Of a DNA stretch of 64,000 nt, positions 45,901-57,861 are shown piece by piece. The position numbers and the translations under genes are program-made. The DNA is from Allodiplogaster sudhausi (lineage: Eukaryota; Nematoda; Chromadorea; Rhabditida; Diplogasteridae), in the NCBI GenBank assembly GCA_945643635.1, contig CALZFC010000044.1, positions 1,696,001 through 1,760,000 on the forward strand, written 5' to 3'. How positions within the stretch are numbered: position 1 is the stretch's first letter; each line of letters begins with the position of its first letter. The notes under the pieces are model-generated. The model had not been told where the DNA came from. It did no database searches and saw only the letters and a list, made by a program, of their open reading frames with translations.

Positions 45901-46399
45901 GAGACATAGATCTACATATGTAACTGAACTAAACTTGATGTAGTAAAGATTACTGTTTTTTTCCATTTACTTCTTTTCTAGGTCGTTGAGCCGGAAGCCG
46001 AGAACGCTGAGCAGGCCAGCAGCCATCACGAGGTCGTGTGCATTATGAAAGCCATTTTGACATTCATACAGCTTTACTTCATTCAAAGCAAAGCATTAAA
46101 CGTGTTTTTTTTAGTCAATATAAAAACAAAAGTATGGCAAGTAAATAAATAACAAAATGTAAATTTCCGTCCTGCTTCAGACAGTTGAGCGTCTTCGCGC
46201 CGAGCTCGCTGCGGCTGAGGCCGAACTTGCTGGAGAGGAGGTCGTGGTTGAGGAAGAAGCCGAGGAAGCTGCGGCAGAAGAAGCTGCGGCTGAACCGGAA
46301 GAGGAACCGGTCAAAGAAGAGAAGAAGCCAGCCAAGAAGTCATCCAAGAAATCGTCCGGAGGAAAGAAGTCAAAGAAGTCGACGAAGAGCGAACTCTAA
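42911..46399 (+). CDS. Secreted Lys/Ala/Glu-rich low-complexity protein
   Basis: Five exons give ~190 residues: 42911-42990, 43120-43294, 43480-43527, 45982-46032 and 46181-46399. The N-terminus is a good signal peptide (MRTLIVLALVSVLLLASLGA then DAKKVKG). The body is rich in Lys, Ala and Glu: first basic (TKKQTKGKGEKVVAEKAGAK), then acidic (EEVVVEEEAEEAAAEEAAAE), then a basic tail KKSSKKSSGGKKSKKSTKSE. No fold is recognised; a long charged, helix-prone or disordered secreted protein is inferred. The donors of exons 3 and 4 are weak (GAG|GTCCGA, GAG|GTCGTG). The 2.45 kb third intron holds foldback element 2. Element 1 ends at the TTAA 12 bases before the ATG, and the AAGCAG formed there could act as a leader trans-splice acceptor. 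Exon phases all agree, which supports the model. Confidence 0.75.
43564..45850. mobile_element. Long foldback element 2 with TTAA flanks
   Basis: It has the same terminal repeat as element 1 (left GAGAGCCTCTCTGTAAGGATC; right end TACGGAGAGGCTCTC), with TTAA at 43560-43563 and 45851-45854. The inverted arms run about 43564-44530 and 44895-45850. Pairs include the GGTACCTCGGCGACATCGGA / CGATGTCGCCGAGGTACCCG blocks. The unpaired centre carries a tRNA-like piece. Internal arm sequence is unlike element 1, so the two share ends but not bodies. It is inserted in the third intron of the secreted Lys/Ala/Glu-rich gene. Confidence 0.85.
44535..44600 (-). repeat. tRNA-derived fragment in the loop of foldback element 2
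   Basis: On the minus strand it reads ATTGGTTGTGCACGTCGATA, then ATGGGTCGCAGGTTCAATTC: a D-loop-like stretch and a standard B box. There is no matching copy in the other arm and no convincing acceptor stem. It is probably a SINE or tRNA relic that inserted between the arms. Confidence 0.5.
45855..45981 (+). other. Remainder of the third intron after element 2
   Basis: About 130 bases of AT-rich intron ending in TTTTCTAG before exon 4. Nothing else seen. Confidence 0.6.
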
Positions 46400-46691
46400 G
46401 TGCTTATCTCTTTTATATAGATACATACATACATATCTATTATTTTTTCATAATGTAAGGCTGCCCAATTATTTGACTATCATGCTCAAATCACTGCCAT
46501 CATTCTCATACAATTTCAAATCTAGAGACCATGAATATTTTCTGAAAATATTCTACATTCATTGGTCATGTTCAGGTTTTTGTCACGAACTGTATATAAA
46601 GAATGGTCTGTACTGTTTTACTTCACAGCCTGTGCAGAAAGTTGCTGGTTTACCATACGAGGGTGTACATTTGAAACTGGATTTGGCTTGA

Positions 46692-47694
46692 CTAGGCGCG
46701 CTTTGACGCGTTCTCCACCGAACAAATTGTTATCATTGCGTCGTGAGGGGCAGAGCGATTTCCTCTTCCACCTCTTCCACTTTCTGCAGAAGGAAATTCG
46801 CTTTCTTTTTTTTTTAATATTTATCGATTATAATCCAGAATTGAACTCTGTCAATGCATGAATAAACCGACTTGGGTGGCCTTTGTCATGAAGGATCGCG
46901 CTGAAAATAGAAACAAAACATTTTTTTTAAACATAATATCAAAGGTTTTCGATTCACCAAATTTAATCAACGCGAATAACTGAATAAGTGAAAGAGGTAG
47001 AGAGAGAGTGCAGATAAATGGGAGAGCTTAAAGAAGAGAAGTAGCAAGAGATCTGTCAAGAGCGAGGAGAAAGAGAGAGCGAGAGAGATCGAGAGCGAGA
47101 GAGTGAGAGTGAGAGAGGGAGAGAGAGGGAGAGAGAGGGAGAGGGAGAGAGAGGGAGAGGGAGAGAGAGAGAGAGAGCGGAGGGAACCGTCGAGTCTCTT
47201 GATTGAAGACTTCTTCTGGTCGAGTATGTCCAAGTCGCCGGATCCCGTGCTGCTCGAGGTCTTCGACCGCGACTTCTTCTTTTTCCCTTCTTTCGACTTC
47301 GTAGTCTAAGGGTCAAAAGGTCTTTTGAATATAATTTGCATACGGTGCTCATTTCCAATTTATATGGTCGACATTTTCATTTGCAAGTCCGAAAACTTTG
47401 GACATTTCTCGAAATTATTTTATTTAATGAAAACAAAATAGAAAAAACGCCGTGATCACCGGGGACTGGCCCTGTTTGTGCGTGGGCTTGCTCTTCTTTC
47501 GACGAGGATGTTGGACGTCCTGAAAGCGGAGATCAGCAGTGAGAACAAGATATTCGATTAGGAAGATTTCGAGGCTGCATATTGATGAATGGGACGAAAT
47601 GGAGGGAGGCGGAAAGACGTGCCTTGTGATCGGAACGATGTGACTTCTCCTTGGGGGCGCTGTCCTTTTTGCCGTCTAACTTCTTGCCATGCCT
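46692..47694 (-). CDS. Lys/Ser-rich protein, tentative (5' end not found)
   Basis: Four candidate minus exons follow good acceptors and agree in phase: ~47694-47624 after CTTTCAG (HGKKLDGKKDSAPKEKSHRS), ~47521-47455 after TTTCAG (DVQHPRRKKSKPTHKQGQSP), ~47307-47195 after CCTTAG (KSKEGKKKKSRSKTSSSTGS, GDLDILDQKKSSIKRLDG) and ~46787-46692 after CTGCAG (SGRGGRGNRSAPHDAMITIC, stop TAG). The first of these would use another GC donor (AAG|GCACGT). No domain is recognised. The composition suggests a basic, disordered, possibly nuclear protein. The start codon was not located. The neighbouring plus-strand gene is also Lys-rich, but no relation is evident. Confidence 0.4.
46995..47180. repeat. GA-rich microsatellite
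   Basis: GA runs with GGGAGAGA variants between the 47307-47195 and 46787-46692 candidate exons; CT on the sense strand of that gene. Confidence 0.85.
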
Positions 47695-48675
47695 GAAAGA
47701 TTTCTTTGCTTAGGTTAGTTGACCGTATTGTGCTGAATTTAAATGCTTATTACAATTTCGAAGGATTCAGACATAGTAACAACGACACATAACATGTTTA
47801 AGAAAACCAACTTCATTGTGAGCAGATAGAGCGCCGACCGCGAGCCTTGATGTGTTGCAGGAGAAATGATGGAGCTGATTGTGAGGCGCAAGCCATTCCA
47901 TCGAATCGATGAATACAAATATATTATTTATGTAAATGTTATTGTACTATTAATGGCCTTAAGTAAGTTGGCCCCTTATATGAATAGGCATAAAGTACTA
48001 TAAGGTCAGAAATTGAATAATACAATTAATATGATTAATTAAATTAATTTACATTATTCAAACTCACATTGCGGAGATTCTCTTAAGGTTTCCTCTACAG
48101 AGAATAGAATAAGCACTCATAAATTTACGTAAATTGCAAGAATGTCATGAAATGATAGAAATCTGAAAAAGATTCATAGCTTTAAATTTACATTTTACAT
48201 GATTTTCATGGCTTAAATTTTGAAAGATCACATTTTAAAGCAATAATGAAGCTAAACAATTAAGAAAATCGACCCGTTCAGATTCTGTTATTTAATAAAG
48301 CTTTCGCAGTTTAACTCCATTAATTCCATAAAGCCAAATTACTTCTCCTACATATAAGGAAACTGCAAGAGAATGCATCCCCGCTCCGCAAGTTGAGTTT
48401 GAATTATTTAAATTAATTTAGCTAGTCCTAGTAATTCGATTAATCCAATGAATTATTGTGATCCAATGAATTGCTTACCCAACAAAGTTGGACGGTGTTG
48501 TATGTATGTATATATGTACATGTCAGTAACCAACCGATAACAAGCCGTTCTACTGCGCACTCCATGTACATACATACATACACCGATACTTTATGAAAAT
48601 GATAGCAGGTGTAAATTCGACATGTATATGAGTCAGGAAGAGGTAATTCCGATGGAAGACAAGGAAAATGATCTT
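47695..48675. other. Intergenic or 5' region, no gene seen
   Basis: AT-rich with TACATACATA-type repeats near 48500-48585. No coding sequence was recognised on either strand. Confidence 0.4.
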
Positions 48676-50391
48676 TTACTCAATCTCCGACTTAAAGGTC
48701 TCTTGGTGGCCGAAAAGAAAGTAGCCAAGTGCCTTTGTGTAGAAGAAGAGAGCCAGGAAAGTCTGTTGAGCGTAGGCAATCCACTATACAAAATCGATCG
48801 ATTTCGAATAATCCTGTTAATTTAAATAGAAATAAAAATGAAGGCATAAAGCATACGGCATTTCCTCTGGAGAACAAGAGCTGCACGAAGATGAAGGCGT
48901 CGAACGTGTAGAGGATGGAGAAGAAGAGATATGAAGGCGACCACTCGAGATGCAGAGACACGAGCAGAGTGAAGCAGCCGCCAAGAGAGCCGGCCAGCAA
49001 CAGCACTCGCTGTCGTCCGAGCGACGGAGCCAGATACTGCGAGGGGTCAACATTCAGGAACACCAGAAGATTTTTTAGGTAACCTCTTTTCAGTCATTTC
49101 AGTTTGAAACTAAAATTATATTTATTCGACTTTCGAGCTTTTACAAACATTCAATCATGGATTTTTTTCAAAATAAGAACGGATTTATTTTTAAACTAAT
49201 TTTTCTCCTCTTACACACACACATAGAAGAAGACGGCAAGAACAGCCGGGACGAGGAAGGCGGGAGGCTCGGCATCCACGATGAAGCCAGAGTGGGTGGA
49301 GCCAAGGAAGAAGCCCGCGAGCAACGCGAACTCACTCAGCACGTCCTGCACTGCCGTGCGCGAACGAGCCTGAGGGAGGAGAAAAGAGGATTAAGTGAAG
49401 TGTACAGAAGAGATGATGCTAGATGCAAATGGCAAATTCATTTTTATGTGGAACTGAATGAGTAAAGAAATCGAAAAATAGATTTAAAAAAGTGAGGATA
49501 TGTACATAAACAAATGATAGATAAATTACATATGTTAGAGAAGAAGGACAGGGATGTGAACGCAATAGAGAGCATTAAAGGCGTCAAAAATTCTATCTTG
49601 AATTCCTTTTCGTCTGGCACATGGGTGAGAGAGCACGTGATTTAGAGAGACGCGACAACAATGATCAGGAAGTTCAAATATGTTACTGTTCAGTTTCGTG
49701 TGCTCTAATAACCGTTCTGATCAGACAGCAGGCGCTGGCGGGCAGGCAGACAAGCGCGGCGAACGTAGCGAAGCTCGCATCGTCGCCGCCGCGTCCACGG
49801 GCGCCGACGAGTTCGAAGAAGGCGCGCCAGAGATTCGAGCTCGTCTCGAACGCCGACGACGCCAGCAGACAGTCCACGGCCGTCGGCGCGAACACGAACC
49901 ACGCCTGCGGAGAGGAATGTTGTCTATTTATTATTTTATATTAAAAAAAACCCATCATTTACAATAATTCTGTCTCGAAAACAATTAGGCGATTGACCGG
50001 TCGCGGCCGGAATGAAGCGTGAGAAAAGCTGAACAGCAAGGCGACTACACCGGAGAAGAACTCACGAAGACGAGCGAAGCAGGAGACGAGCAAGGCAAGA
50101 ATGTGCTGAAGAACAATATACTGAGGTTGGCGCTGGTTTCGATAGGCAAGTAGGAACCACAACTATGGTTGCACCTAAAATACCTCGGGGAAAGTATGTT
50201 TATACGGAAGTTTCGTAACTGACACCCATGATGACGAGTGTTGCATGCTTGAACAACTCGACTGCCTTTCTAACAATAAGGACGAGGGGAGATTCCAGAG
50301 AGTGGGCCGGGGAAAGGCCTGGCGCAGAATCAGCGGCTGCCACGAGAGGTGGCTCGACGATCTCTGGGCCAACAGAAGAAACGTCGACCAT
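48676..50391 (-). CDS. Multi-pass membrane protein, possibly a major-facilitator-type transporter
   Basis: Minus exons, borders approximate: 50391-~50215 (MVDVSSVGPEIVEPPLVAAA, later LFKHATLVIMGVSYE), ~50150-49990 (FFSGVVALLFSFSHASFRP), ~49915-49695 (AWFVFAPTAVDCLLASSAFE, ATFAALVCLPASACCLI), ~49375-49225 (SEFALLAGFFLGSTHSGFIV, PAFLVPAVLAVFFYV), ~49037-48845 (SLGRQRVLLLAGSLGGCFTL, YLFFSILYTFDAFIFVQLLF) and ~48786-48676 (QQTFLALFFYTKALGYFLFG, stop). There are at least seven hydrophobic segments. 'APSLGRQRVLLLAG' and the loop 'ARSRTAVQDVLSEFALLAGF' resemble loop-helix patterns of SLC46/SLC22-type MFS carriers. That likeness is weak, so transporter status is inference. The acidic N-terminus lacks a signal peptide. 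A receptor or other polytopic protein cannot be excluded. Confidence 0.45.
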
Positions 50392-50630
50392 GACAAGTGG
50401 GAGTGAGTGCGAGGGATTAGGAGATGAGAATAGAGCCGACCGACCAAAGCGGAAAGGCGAGTAGAGAATGGTCATATTGCAGTGTTCGAAAGTGTATTCA
50501 ATCAAATGCGATTCGCTTTCTCAAAACGTTTTCTTTGGAAAATATAGAATTATTGGTGGCAAATGTTTCCAATGTCTGAATTGTCATACATCCCTATGGA
50601 CAGTTGACAGAAAAGACATAGTTTTTCAGA

Positions 50631-50683
<53 letters not shown>

Positions 50684-51098
50684 GAATTTATATGAGAATC
50701 ACGGCGACTTGAATGTTTTCGGGAGGGCATCGTTTCTACATGTTTACGTCGCATTCTCTAGCTGTTGCCAAGGCCATGAGTTGTCCTTTGCTGTTTTCGC
50801 GTTGACCACTTTCTCCTTTCGTTTCTTCCAACCACTCTTTCTTTCTCTCTCATTCCATCTCTCTCACTCTCTCTCTCCCTTGATATCCTTTTTTTGACTA
50901 ACCATCGCTGTCTTACCCTCGCATCCTTCTTCTTTGATCCTCTATTCCCTCATTATCCTGCCACATCCTCTTTTCCTCACGCAGTCATCTCGTCGCGTCA
51001 CCTCATTAGAATACGAAACCAGCCAATTTGGAACCTCACTTGACCTCTTCCGGGGTGGCCTTCTCTCTCTATCTCTCTCTCGCTCTCTCTCTCTCCGC

Positions 51099-51130
<32 letters not shown>

Positions 51131-54100
51131 TTCTCTGTGTCTCTAATCCTTTCCCTACTCATTTGCTTACAGTTTCTCACGCTTCCACCCTGCTTCTTCT
51201 CTCTGCTTCTCTCGCCCTCTCTCTCCTCTCCCTGCTCTTTCCTCGCTTATTCCGCAGTGCGCGCATGTATGGCGTGGCTGCATCGATAATGCCTCCGGGG
51301 ATGCCCGAGATGGGAAGAGAGAGAAAGAGAGAGAGGAAGAGAGAGGGAGAGAGAGAGAAAGAGAGAGAGAGAGGGGGAAAGAAAGAGAGGAAGGGAGAGA
51401 AAGAGAGAAAGGGGGGGGGGCTGGGAGTGGAAACGTTTCAATGTGGGCGGTTGACGGCCCCCTCCCCGAACTGGCAGGCCCCATTTTCGTGGTCTCAGAA
51501 GGGCCTGTTTTTTTTTCCTCGACGACACCCGTGCCCATTGTCAGGACATTACGTTCTCTCCTTCCTCTTACAATTAGTGCACCATTCTCTGCGGAAATTC
51601 CCCCCCCCCTCCATCACTTTTTACCTCATTGTCAGGGCTCACTCCACCGTCAACTTTTTTATTCAATGTTCGTTAAATGCTAATTGCTTTATTTAATCAC
51701 CTTTCGAATGTACATACATACGTGCATGCATATGTATGTACATGCTCTTTGTTAAAGTGTTGCCTAAATGTGCCTAAACCGCTATCCTTCAAAAAGTCTT
51801 GTCAGCAATATATGTAAATACATATGTATATGTATGTCTTTTATTTCTCTTTATGTAATTAGATTCCATTTTTGGAGAGAAGAATCTCCATTGCAGTCAA
51901 ACATCTCACTTTGCTCTGTTGCTCGAATGCTCTTCTCTTCTTTGCCAAGGACAGCTAAGTCACGCGAACCTACGATGGTAGAGATTGAAAGCGAAAGAGA
52001 GAGAGAGAGAGAGAGGGAGAGAATGAGAGAGCGAGAACGAGAGAATGAGAGAAATAACATTTGTTTGTGTATCCAAAGCGCACTTCTCCACAACTGACAC
52101 TGTCCACTTTTGATAGATCTCTCTTTGTCAACTTTTAGTCTTTTCCACCTATCTCTCTCAATCTCTCCCTATCACTCTCTCGCTCTCGTTAATACCGCAT
52201 GACTGTGTGAAAGCAGGAGACTATTCACTACCCTTATAGTTTTCCGTGTTTTTTTTTCATTTGTCTCTATTCATTTATGATGGTTTTCATTCATGTATTT
52301 TTGATGGAAAGTTGTATTATTGCCTAAATCTCCATCAATCCGATTTCTCATAGAAAAATCAAATTGAATAAATTACTTTGTTTTGAATGAGTCAACGTTG
52401 AAACGGGAAAATGTAGTCATGGGTGGTGAGTGAGTAGAAAAAGAAAGAAAGAGACAGGAAGAGAAAGAAAGAGAGCGAGAGAGTGCGAGAGACTGCGAGA
52501 GAGTGAGAAAGTGCGAGAGAGAAGAGATGTCCAGCAGGTGAGCAACGGGAGCATGAGCCCACCTAGCCAATTGTTGCGGCTGGCCTACAAGGTAACGATT
52601 TCGTAACTCCCTCTTCTACTTGCTGAGGCGCAAGTAAATCGAAAAGAGTGTGAATGAGAGAGTGAAGAAAAGAAGAGGGTGAAAGAGTAAAGGAGAGCGA
52701 GAATGAGATAAAAAAGAAGAGAGGAGAGAAAGGCCGATTTCCGCACTCACTGCATCCATTCATGATGCGGAAGAACGATTTCCAGAGATGCTAAAAAAAA
52801 AGATGTGAAAGATTTAAAAAAAGAAATAGCTGAAAGAGTTATAGAAATGTGAAAAGCAAAAACGATGAGGTAAAGAACGAGAAAGAGAGAAAATAGCAGA
52901 TTGAATGAATGACCATTCTGTCTGGACACGATAGAGATTGCCTGAAGATATTGAGAAATGAAATTAAATGCACAAGATAGAGAGAGAAAGAGAGAGAGAG
53001 AGGGAGAATACAAGATTGATTCCGTTTCAGCACCTCTTCTTCTTCTTCTTTTTCTTGAACAGCTATCAATATCAATTGCTCTTTTTCCCGTTTCATTACT
53101 TATCTACTACTCCGCAATACTTTCTTTCCCCGACTTTCCCTAATGAGTTTTTTATTCGTAATTTCTCTTGTTCCTCTCTCTCTCTTACTCTCTCTCTCTC
53201 TCTCTCGTTCTCGTTCTCATTATCTCTCTCTATCTCATCACCCCTTCGCTCTCTCACTCTCACCTTTTCTGTCCAATTCGTACCCGATTCGTACAGCAAT
53301 CCTTCAAAGCCTTCAATATCCGTCCGGCTTAGTAAATCAAAATCCATAAGCGCCAAGGCTGAAAGCTACGCTTGCGCGGAGGAGAGAGAGGAAACGATTC
53401 AATCTCCCCGTGCAAAGCAATCCATTTGCCAGTTGACATGCATACATATTTCTCTGGCTTTCGTCACATTTGTATAACAGTCAAGTTTATCTTTTAAAAG
53501 AATTCTACACTTCATATTCGCTTTTATCAATGTTTTTTCTGCATACTTCTCTTATTCTCTCCCTCACTCACCCTATCTCTCCTTCTCTCTCTCCGTCAAT
53601 CCATCTCTTCATCTCTCTTCCCTTCTTTCTTTCTCTATCTTCCCTTTCCATCTGTTGCACTGTAATGCACTTTCTCGCTTCTCCATTATTACGCAGATGC
53701 TGTCCACCAACCTAACAATAAGAGATGCACACTGCACTCTCTATTCATGTCTTCCAGTCCTTTTCTGTGCTTCTGCCCCGGGGCAGCATAGCCATTCCTC
53801 CTTTCATACCAAAATGCCCTTAAATGCCAGCCAGAATGTCTAGGGAAAGAGGGGGAGATGATGGAGAGAACGAGAATGGAGAGAGGAGGAGAAAGAAGAA
53901 AGTAGAGAAGCAGAGAGAGATAGAGAGAGAGAAGGTGAGAAAGAAGAAGAATGGAGAGCAAAAGAGATAGAGACGAGGAAGAACAGAAGCTGTGGCTTCA
54001 AGAAAGGAGCCGAAGAAGGAAAAGAAGCCTTCGGAAAGCGGCCGTTCATTGTTTATTCACGGATGTCAAGGAATCCAACTTTCTCATTTCTTTCTCGATT

Positions 54101-55259
54101 TCTCTCTGCCCTTCATGTGTATCTAATCTGGCCTGGCACTATTTGACCTCCAATGTCACTTTTCTCATCTTCCATTTTTTACTTCTCGCCTATGCGTCTC
54201 TTTCCTCTCTCATTCCTTTTCAATTCTCTCATTTTCTCATTTTCGTTCGCCTAGTATATATGTACATACATACATACATATGTATTTAGGAACGCATTTG
54301 CGAATTGCTTTTCTTCAAGCACACGTTGCATTTTAGAAAAACTTTTTTTCAATTACATATATTTGTTTTTCTCTCTTTGCATGTCCTGAAAACTTTGTAT
54401 TTATTCATTACTTTTTTTTTAGCTTCTACTTCTTGGCAACAAATGTCATGATTTTTAAATCGTTCATACGTCTTATTTCTTTGTTTTATGATGCATAACA
54501 AGTGATTAATTTCGCCATCCTCGTGTCTTATTCTCGATCTCTCTCGATCTCTCTCCTTCACTCTCTCTCATCCTCTCTCTCTCTCTCTCTCTCTCTCTTC
54601 CTCTCTCTTTCTCTCCATTCTCTCAGTCTCTTTAAGAGCTTTCTCTTTCTAACGCGTTCTCCTTGCCTTAGCCATCGAAGTTCCCAGCCGTATCTGCCAG
54701 CCTTATGAATTTCCAAGTGCAGACCCCTGGCTATGACAGCAAAACTGCTGCTAGTGCTGCTGGAACTTCCAACTTTTTTTCCATGCACATAACTTTTGGG
54801 ATTCGGGGGAATTCTCCCTTATTCTATTTCAATTGTGGCAACTATGGCTATTATATTACAAAGTATTTTTTGGTAGTATCAAACAAAAGAGGCGTGGTGG
54901 ATGCCATTAACTTTCTGCTCGTCATTTTCACTCAGAAGATGTGGAACTTCAATCATTTTTTTGTGTTCTTGAGACTGTTTAGAAGAAAATTGCAGAAAAA
55001 TAATGTAGCTGATTGAAATTAGCCTCAAAGGAACACGACGCACAACCTTCATCTATTTGAATTTTCGTGCCGAATGTACTAGTCGCATCTCTCTAAATCA
55101 TGCGCCTTTGGGCCTTTGTGCCAGGCATTCAGTTTTTAGGTTCTTTCAAAAACTATTGAATAATTGAATAATGCTATCGATGAAATAAGTGTTGTATTTG
55201 AATTGAAATGAATGAAAAGAACAAAAGAACACGTGCGCCCTCAGCAGGAAAAGCAAGAG
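50392..55259. other. Long microsatellite-rich interval, no gene established
   Basis: Nearly 5 kb with CT tracts (50840-50880, 51060-51140, 53160-53260, 54535-54620), GA tracts (51315-51420, 51980-52050, 52440-52520, 53835-53960) and C-homopolymers (51411-51420 as G, 51601-51609). Scattered short frames (minus 53820-53700, 54788-54690; plus 53955-54050) are somewhat protein-like but show no family and no consistent exon chain. A weakly conserved gene could be hidden here. Confidence 0.4.
50632..50682. repeat. TA dinucleotide repeat
   Basis: About 25 TA units, about 240 bases upstream of the membrane-protein start on the minus strand. Confidence 0.9.
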
Positions 55260-56909
55260 ATGGAAGTGGCCTACGACTTGACACCCTTCTTCGAGTCTCT
55301 CTCCACGGGGCCGGTCGCGCGTCTCGACCGCGCCGCTCTGCTTCGTCTGTCGCCGAAGCGTTGCTGGGCCGTCAAAGACGCCATCGACCACATGGGCGCC
55401 GGCTCGACGGCCGTGCGTTTTCATTTTTATACTTTTTACTTTATTTTTTATTTTTTTTATAGAAAAAATATGATGAACTTTTTTGAAATTTTATTTAAAA
55501 AATTGAAGAAGATCTAATGCATTCATCAAATGCATTTAAAATATAGGTAAAAGTTGTAAAAAATAAAAATAAATCATTTAATATTTGACAATTTAGGCGC
55601 AAGGTCTGAAACGGCAATTGACGACGTATGACAAGGTGCTGGACACGGAGGACGAGCAGGCCATCTATTTGATGTGGGAGAAGCATCCAGAGAAGGAGTA
55701 CGTGAACTAAGAATTAAGTGATGTTCCTATGGGCTCCATTAAGGTCACTGTTATACTTAGTTTTCATAGATAACTGATGGTTTACTTAATAGGCATTATG
55801 GAATTTGCCTATTAAATAAATTTTAGAAATGTGAGCATCATCACGGGCCTACTCAAGGTCGGCCGCAAGAAGCTGTTTTTGATGGACGAGCAGCAGAGGC
55901 AGTACGAGGTGTGTGAGGGAGAGAGAGAGAGAGAATGTGAGAGAGAGAGAGAGAAAGAGAAAGAGACATGTTTAACCGGGTCTTTACAGCTATTTCTCGG
56001 TTCTCGGCTGTTTTTTTTGGTGACCTTTTTAATTCAATGACAGCGCCAGCTTCTTTTTAACAGTGTTGTTTTCAAAGCCATGTCAGACGGTTGACAAATA
56101 AGATTCCTGTACCCGCCGTTCTCAATATTTTCTTTCCCTCTTACTTCTTCCCTTTGTCATTCTCTTTTCTTTCTCACTCAACACCCACTCTCTTTCTCTC
56201 TTTATCTCTTTCTCTCTTTCTCTCTTTCTCTCTTTCTCTCTTTCTTTCTTTCTCTCTTTCTCTCTTTCTCTCTTTCTCTCTTTCTCTCTTTCTCTCTTTC
56301 TCCCTTTCTCTCTTCCTCTTCCAGACGACCCCTCTTTGCGTTCTCGACTTCTACGTGCACGAGACTCGTCAGCGGCAAGGTTTCGGCCACGTGATCTTCG
56401 ACGCCATGCTCGTGGTTACTTCTATCATCTACTTTATTTTCGTTTTAACATTCTGCTGCTTTCTTGAATTACTCCCGCACTCTTTTCCAAATAAGTATTT
56501 TAAGGAAACTAATAGTATTTTTTTAAATTAAATGTATGTTTAATATAATGAAAATAGGTGTAAATATCGCAGGCTATGCAAGCGAAATAGGGTATGCAAC
56601 TTTTATATATTTGCTATTATCCAGAGAGACGAACCACAACTTAAATCACGCTTTTCCGTATATTCGGCGGAAGCCAAAGTAAACCGCCTGTTTAATTTAC
56701 AGGAAGAAGCAGCAGATCCATACACACTCGCATTCGATAGGCCATCCACGTCGCTGCTCTCTTTTCTTGCCAAGCACTATCAACTCGAGAAGGAGGTAAA
56801 AGAGTGGGGGAGGGAAGAAGGAGAGAGAGAGTGTGAGAGAGTGAAAGAGAGTGTGAGAGAGCGTGAAAGAAAGAGAGAGTGTGAGATGGAGACTGAGATA
56901 CAGAGTGAA

Positions 56910-56942
<33 letters not shown>

Positions 56943-57861
56943 GAGAGAGAGAGAGATGGCGTGGGAGAGTGGGACGGAGAAAAAAACAGAGAGAGTAATT
57001 TATTTTGAGGTCAGATTGGCAACTTAGATTTAGGAAAATTTGCTTCAGTTTTTTTTCTTGTAACCCGGCGGTTCCCAGCTGCTGTTAGCCTATTAAATGT
57101 CATTGGTGTTGAAACAGCGATTAGATGTATTCTTTTTCTTAAGATCTATATTTACTATTGAATAAACTTACAAGTAAGAGGTAGATATAACGAAGTAGAT
57201 ATATACTACAAATGACAGTCATGAATCTGCACAGGTCTGGCAGAACACGCACTTTGTCGTGTATCCACTCTTCTTCGATGACTACCAGCCGATTCAGCGT
57301 GATCAGCGACGCACCGTCAACTATCAGGCACGGCTTGATTCCCCTCCCCCCTCCCCATCTATATTCCTTAGTTACAGTAGGCAGTGATGGCAATGCTACA
57401 GTTAATTTCTCTCTTTTTCTTTAGTCAATTGAATTTTCATTTATTTATTTCCTTTAAATTGGTAAAAAAATATTTATAGGCCATTTCTGAGAAACAGCAG
57501 ACGCGCGTCGGTAGCCGCTCGTCAAGCAGAGGAGTATGTTTCTCTTTATTTCTTTCGCTCTCACTCTCTCTCTCTCTCGCTCTCTCTCTTCTTCCTTTCT
57601 CTCTCTCTCTCGCTCTCTCTATCTCTCTTCTTCCTTTCTCTCTCTCGTTCTCTCTTCTCATATCTCTCTCCCTCTCTCTCTCTCATCTCTCTCCCTCTTC
57701 CTCTACAGACTTCACCCCGCCACTCGGTCTCATCTGCGCGTGACTCTGCCGCAGGAATCATCCACGGCACGGCTCCTCTGCCCGCCCGGCCGTTGTTCGG
57801 AGCGGACACGCCCCAGGGCAGAAAGAACACCCGCGACTTTGGCCATACTAATCTCTGGTAA
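55260..57861 (+). CDS. Alpha-tubulin N-acetyltransferase (MEC-17/ATAT family)
   Basis: These enzymes acetylate Lys40 of alpha-tubulin inside the microtubule lumen, using acetyl-CoA. Eight exons keep frame: 55260-55412, 55597-55697, 55827-55908, 56325-56411, 56703-56795, 57235-~57327, 57480-57533 and 57709-57861. They encode ~272 residues, close to nematode MEC-17. The GNAT-like core contains GLLKVGRKKLFLMDEQQRQY, then PLCVLDFYVHETRQRQGFGH (acetyl-CoA loop RQRQGFG), LAFDRPSTSLLSFLAKHY and VWQNTHFVVYPLFFDDY. The catalytic Cys of LCVLDFY and Asp of LAFDRPS are both present. The C-terminus is Ser-rich and ends GRKNTRDFGHTNLW, a family-like LW end. The sixth intron seems to start with GC (CAG|GCACGG). 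In C. elegans such genes act in touch neurons; the role here is inferred. The ATG follows CAGCAG by 12 bases. An in-frame upstream ATG at 55212 is less likely. Confidence 0.93.
56190..56320. repeat. CTTT/CTCT repeat before ATAT exon 4
   Basis: A regular TTTCTCTC repeat runs up to the acceptor TTCCAG at 56324. It serves as an extended polypyrimidine tract. The Ser/Leu/Phe frame across it is spurious upstream of 56325. Confidence 0.85.
56815..56995. repeat. GA-rich microsatellite in ATAT intron 5
   Basis: Interrupted GA/GTGAGA repeats follow the donor at 56796 closely; purine-rich on the sense strand. Confidence 0.85.
57555..57705. repeat. CT microsatellite before the last ATAT exon
   Basis: CT runs with CTTCTTCC spacers lead into CTCTACAG at 57708. 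Confidence 0.85.

Noticed and set aside
51028..51696. 222-residue plus frame
   Set aside because: It strings together CT, GA and poly-G/C tracts. The non-repetitive middle (RMYGVAASIMPPGMPEMG) is too short to support an exon.
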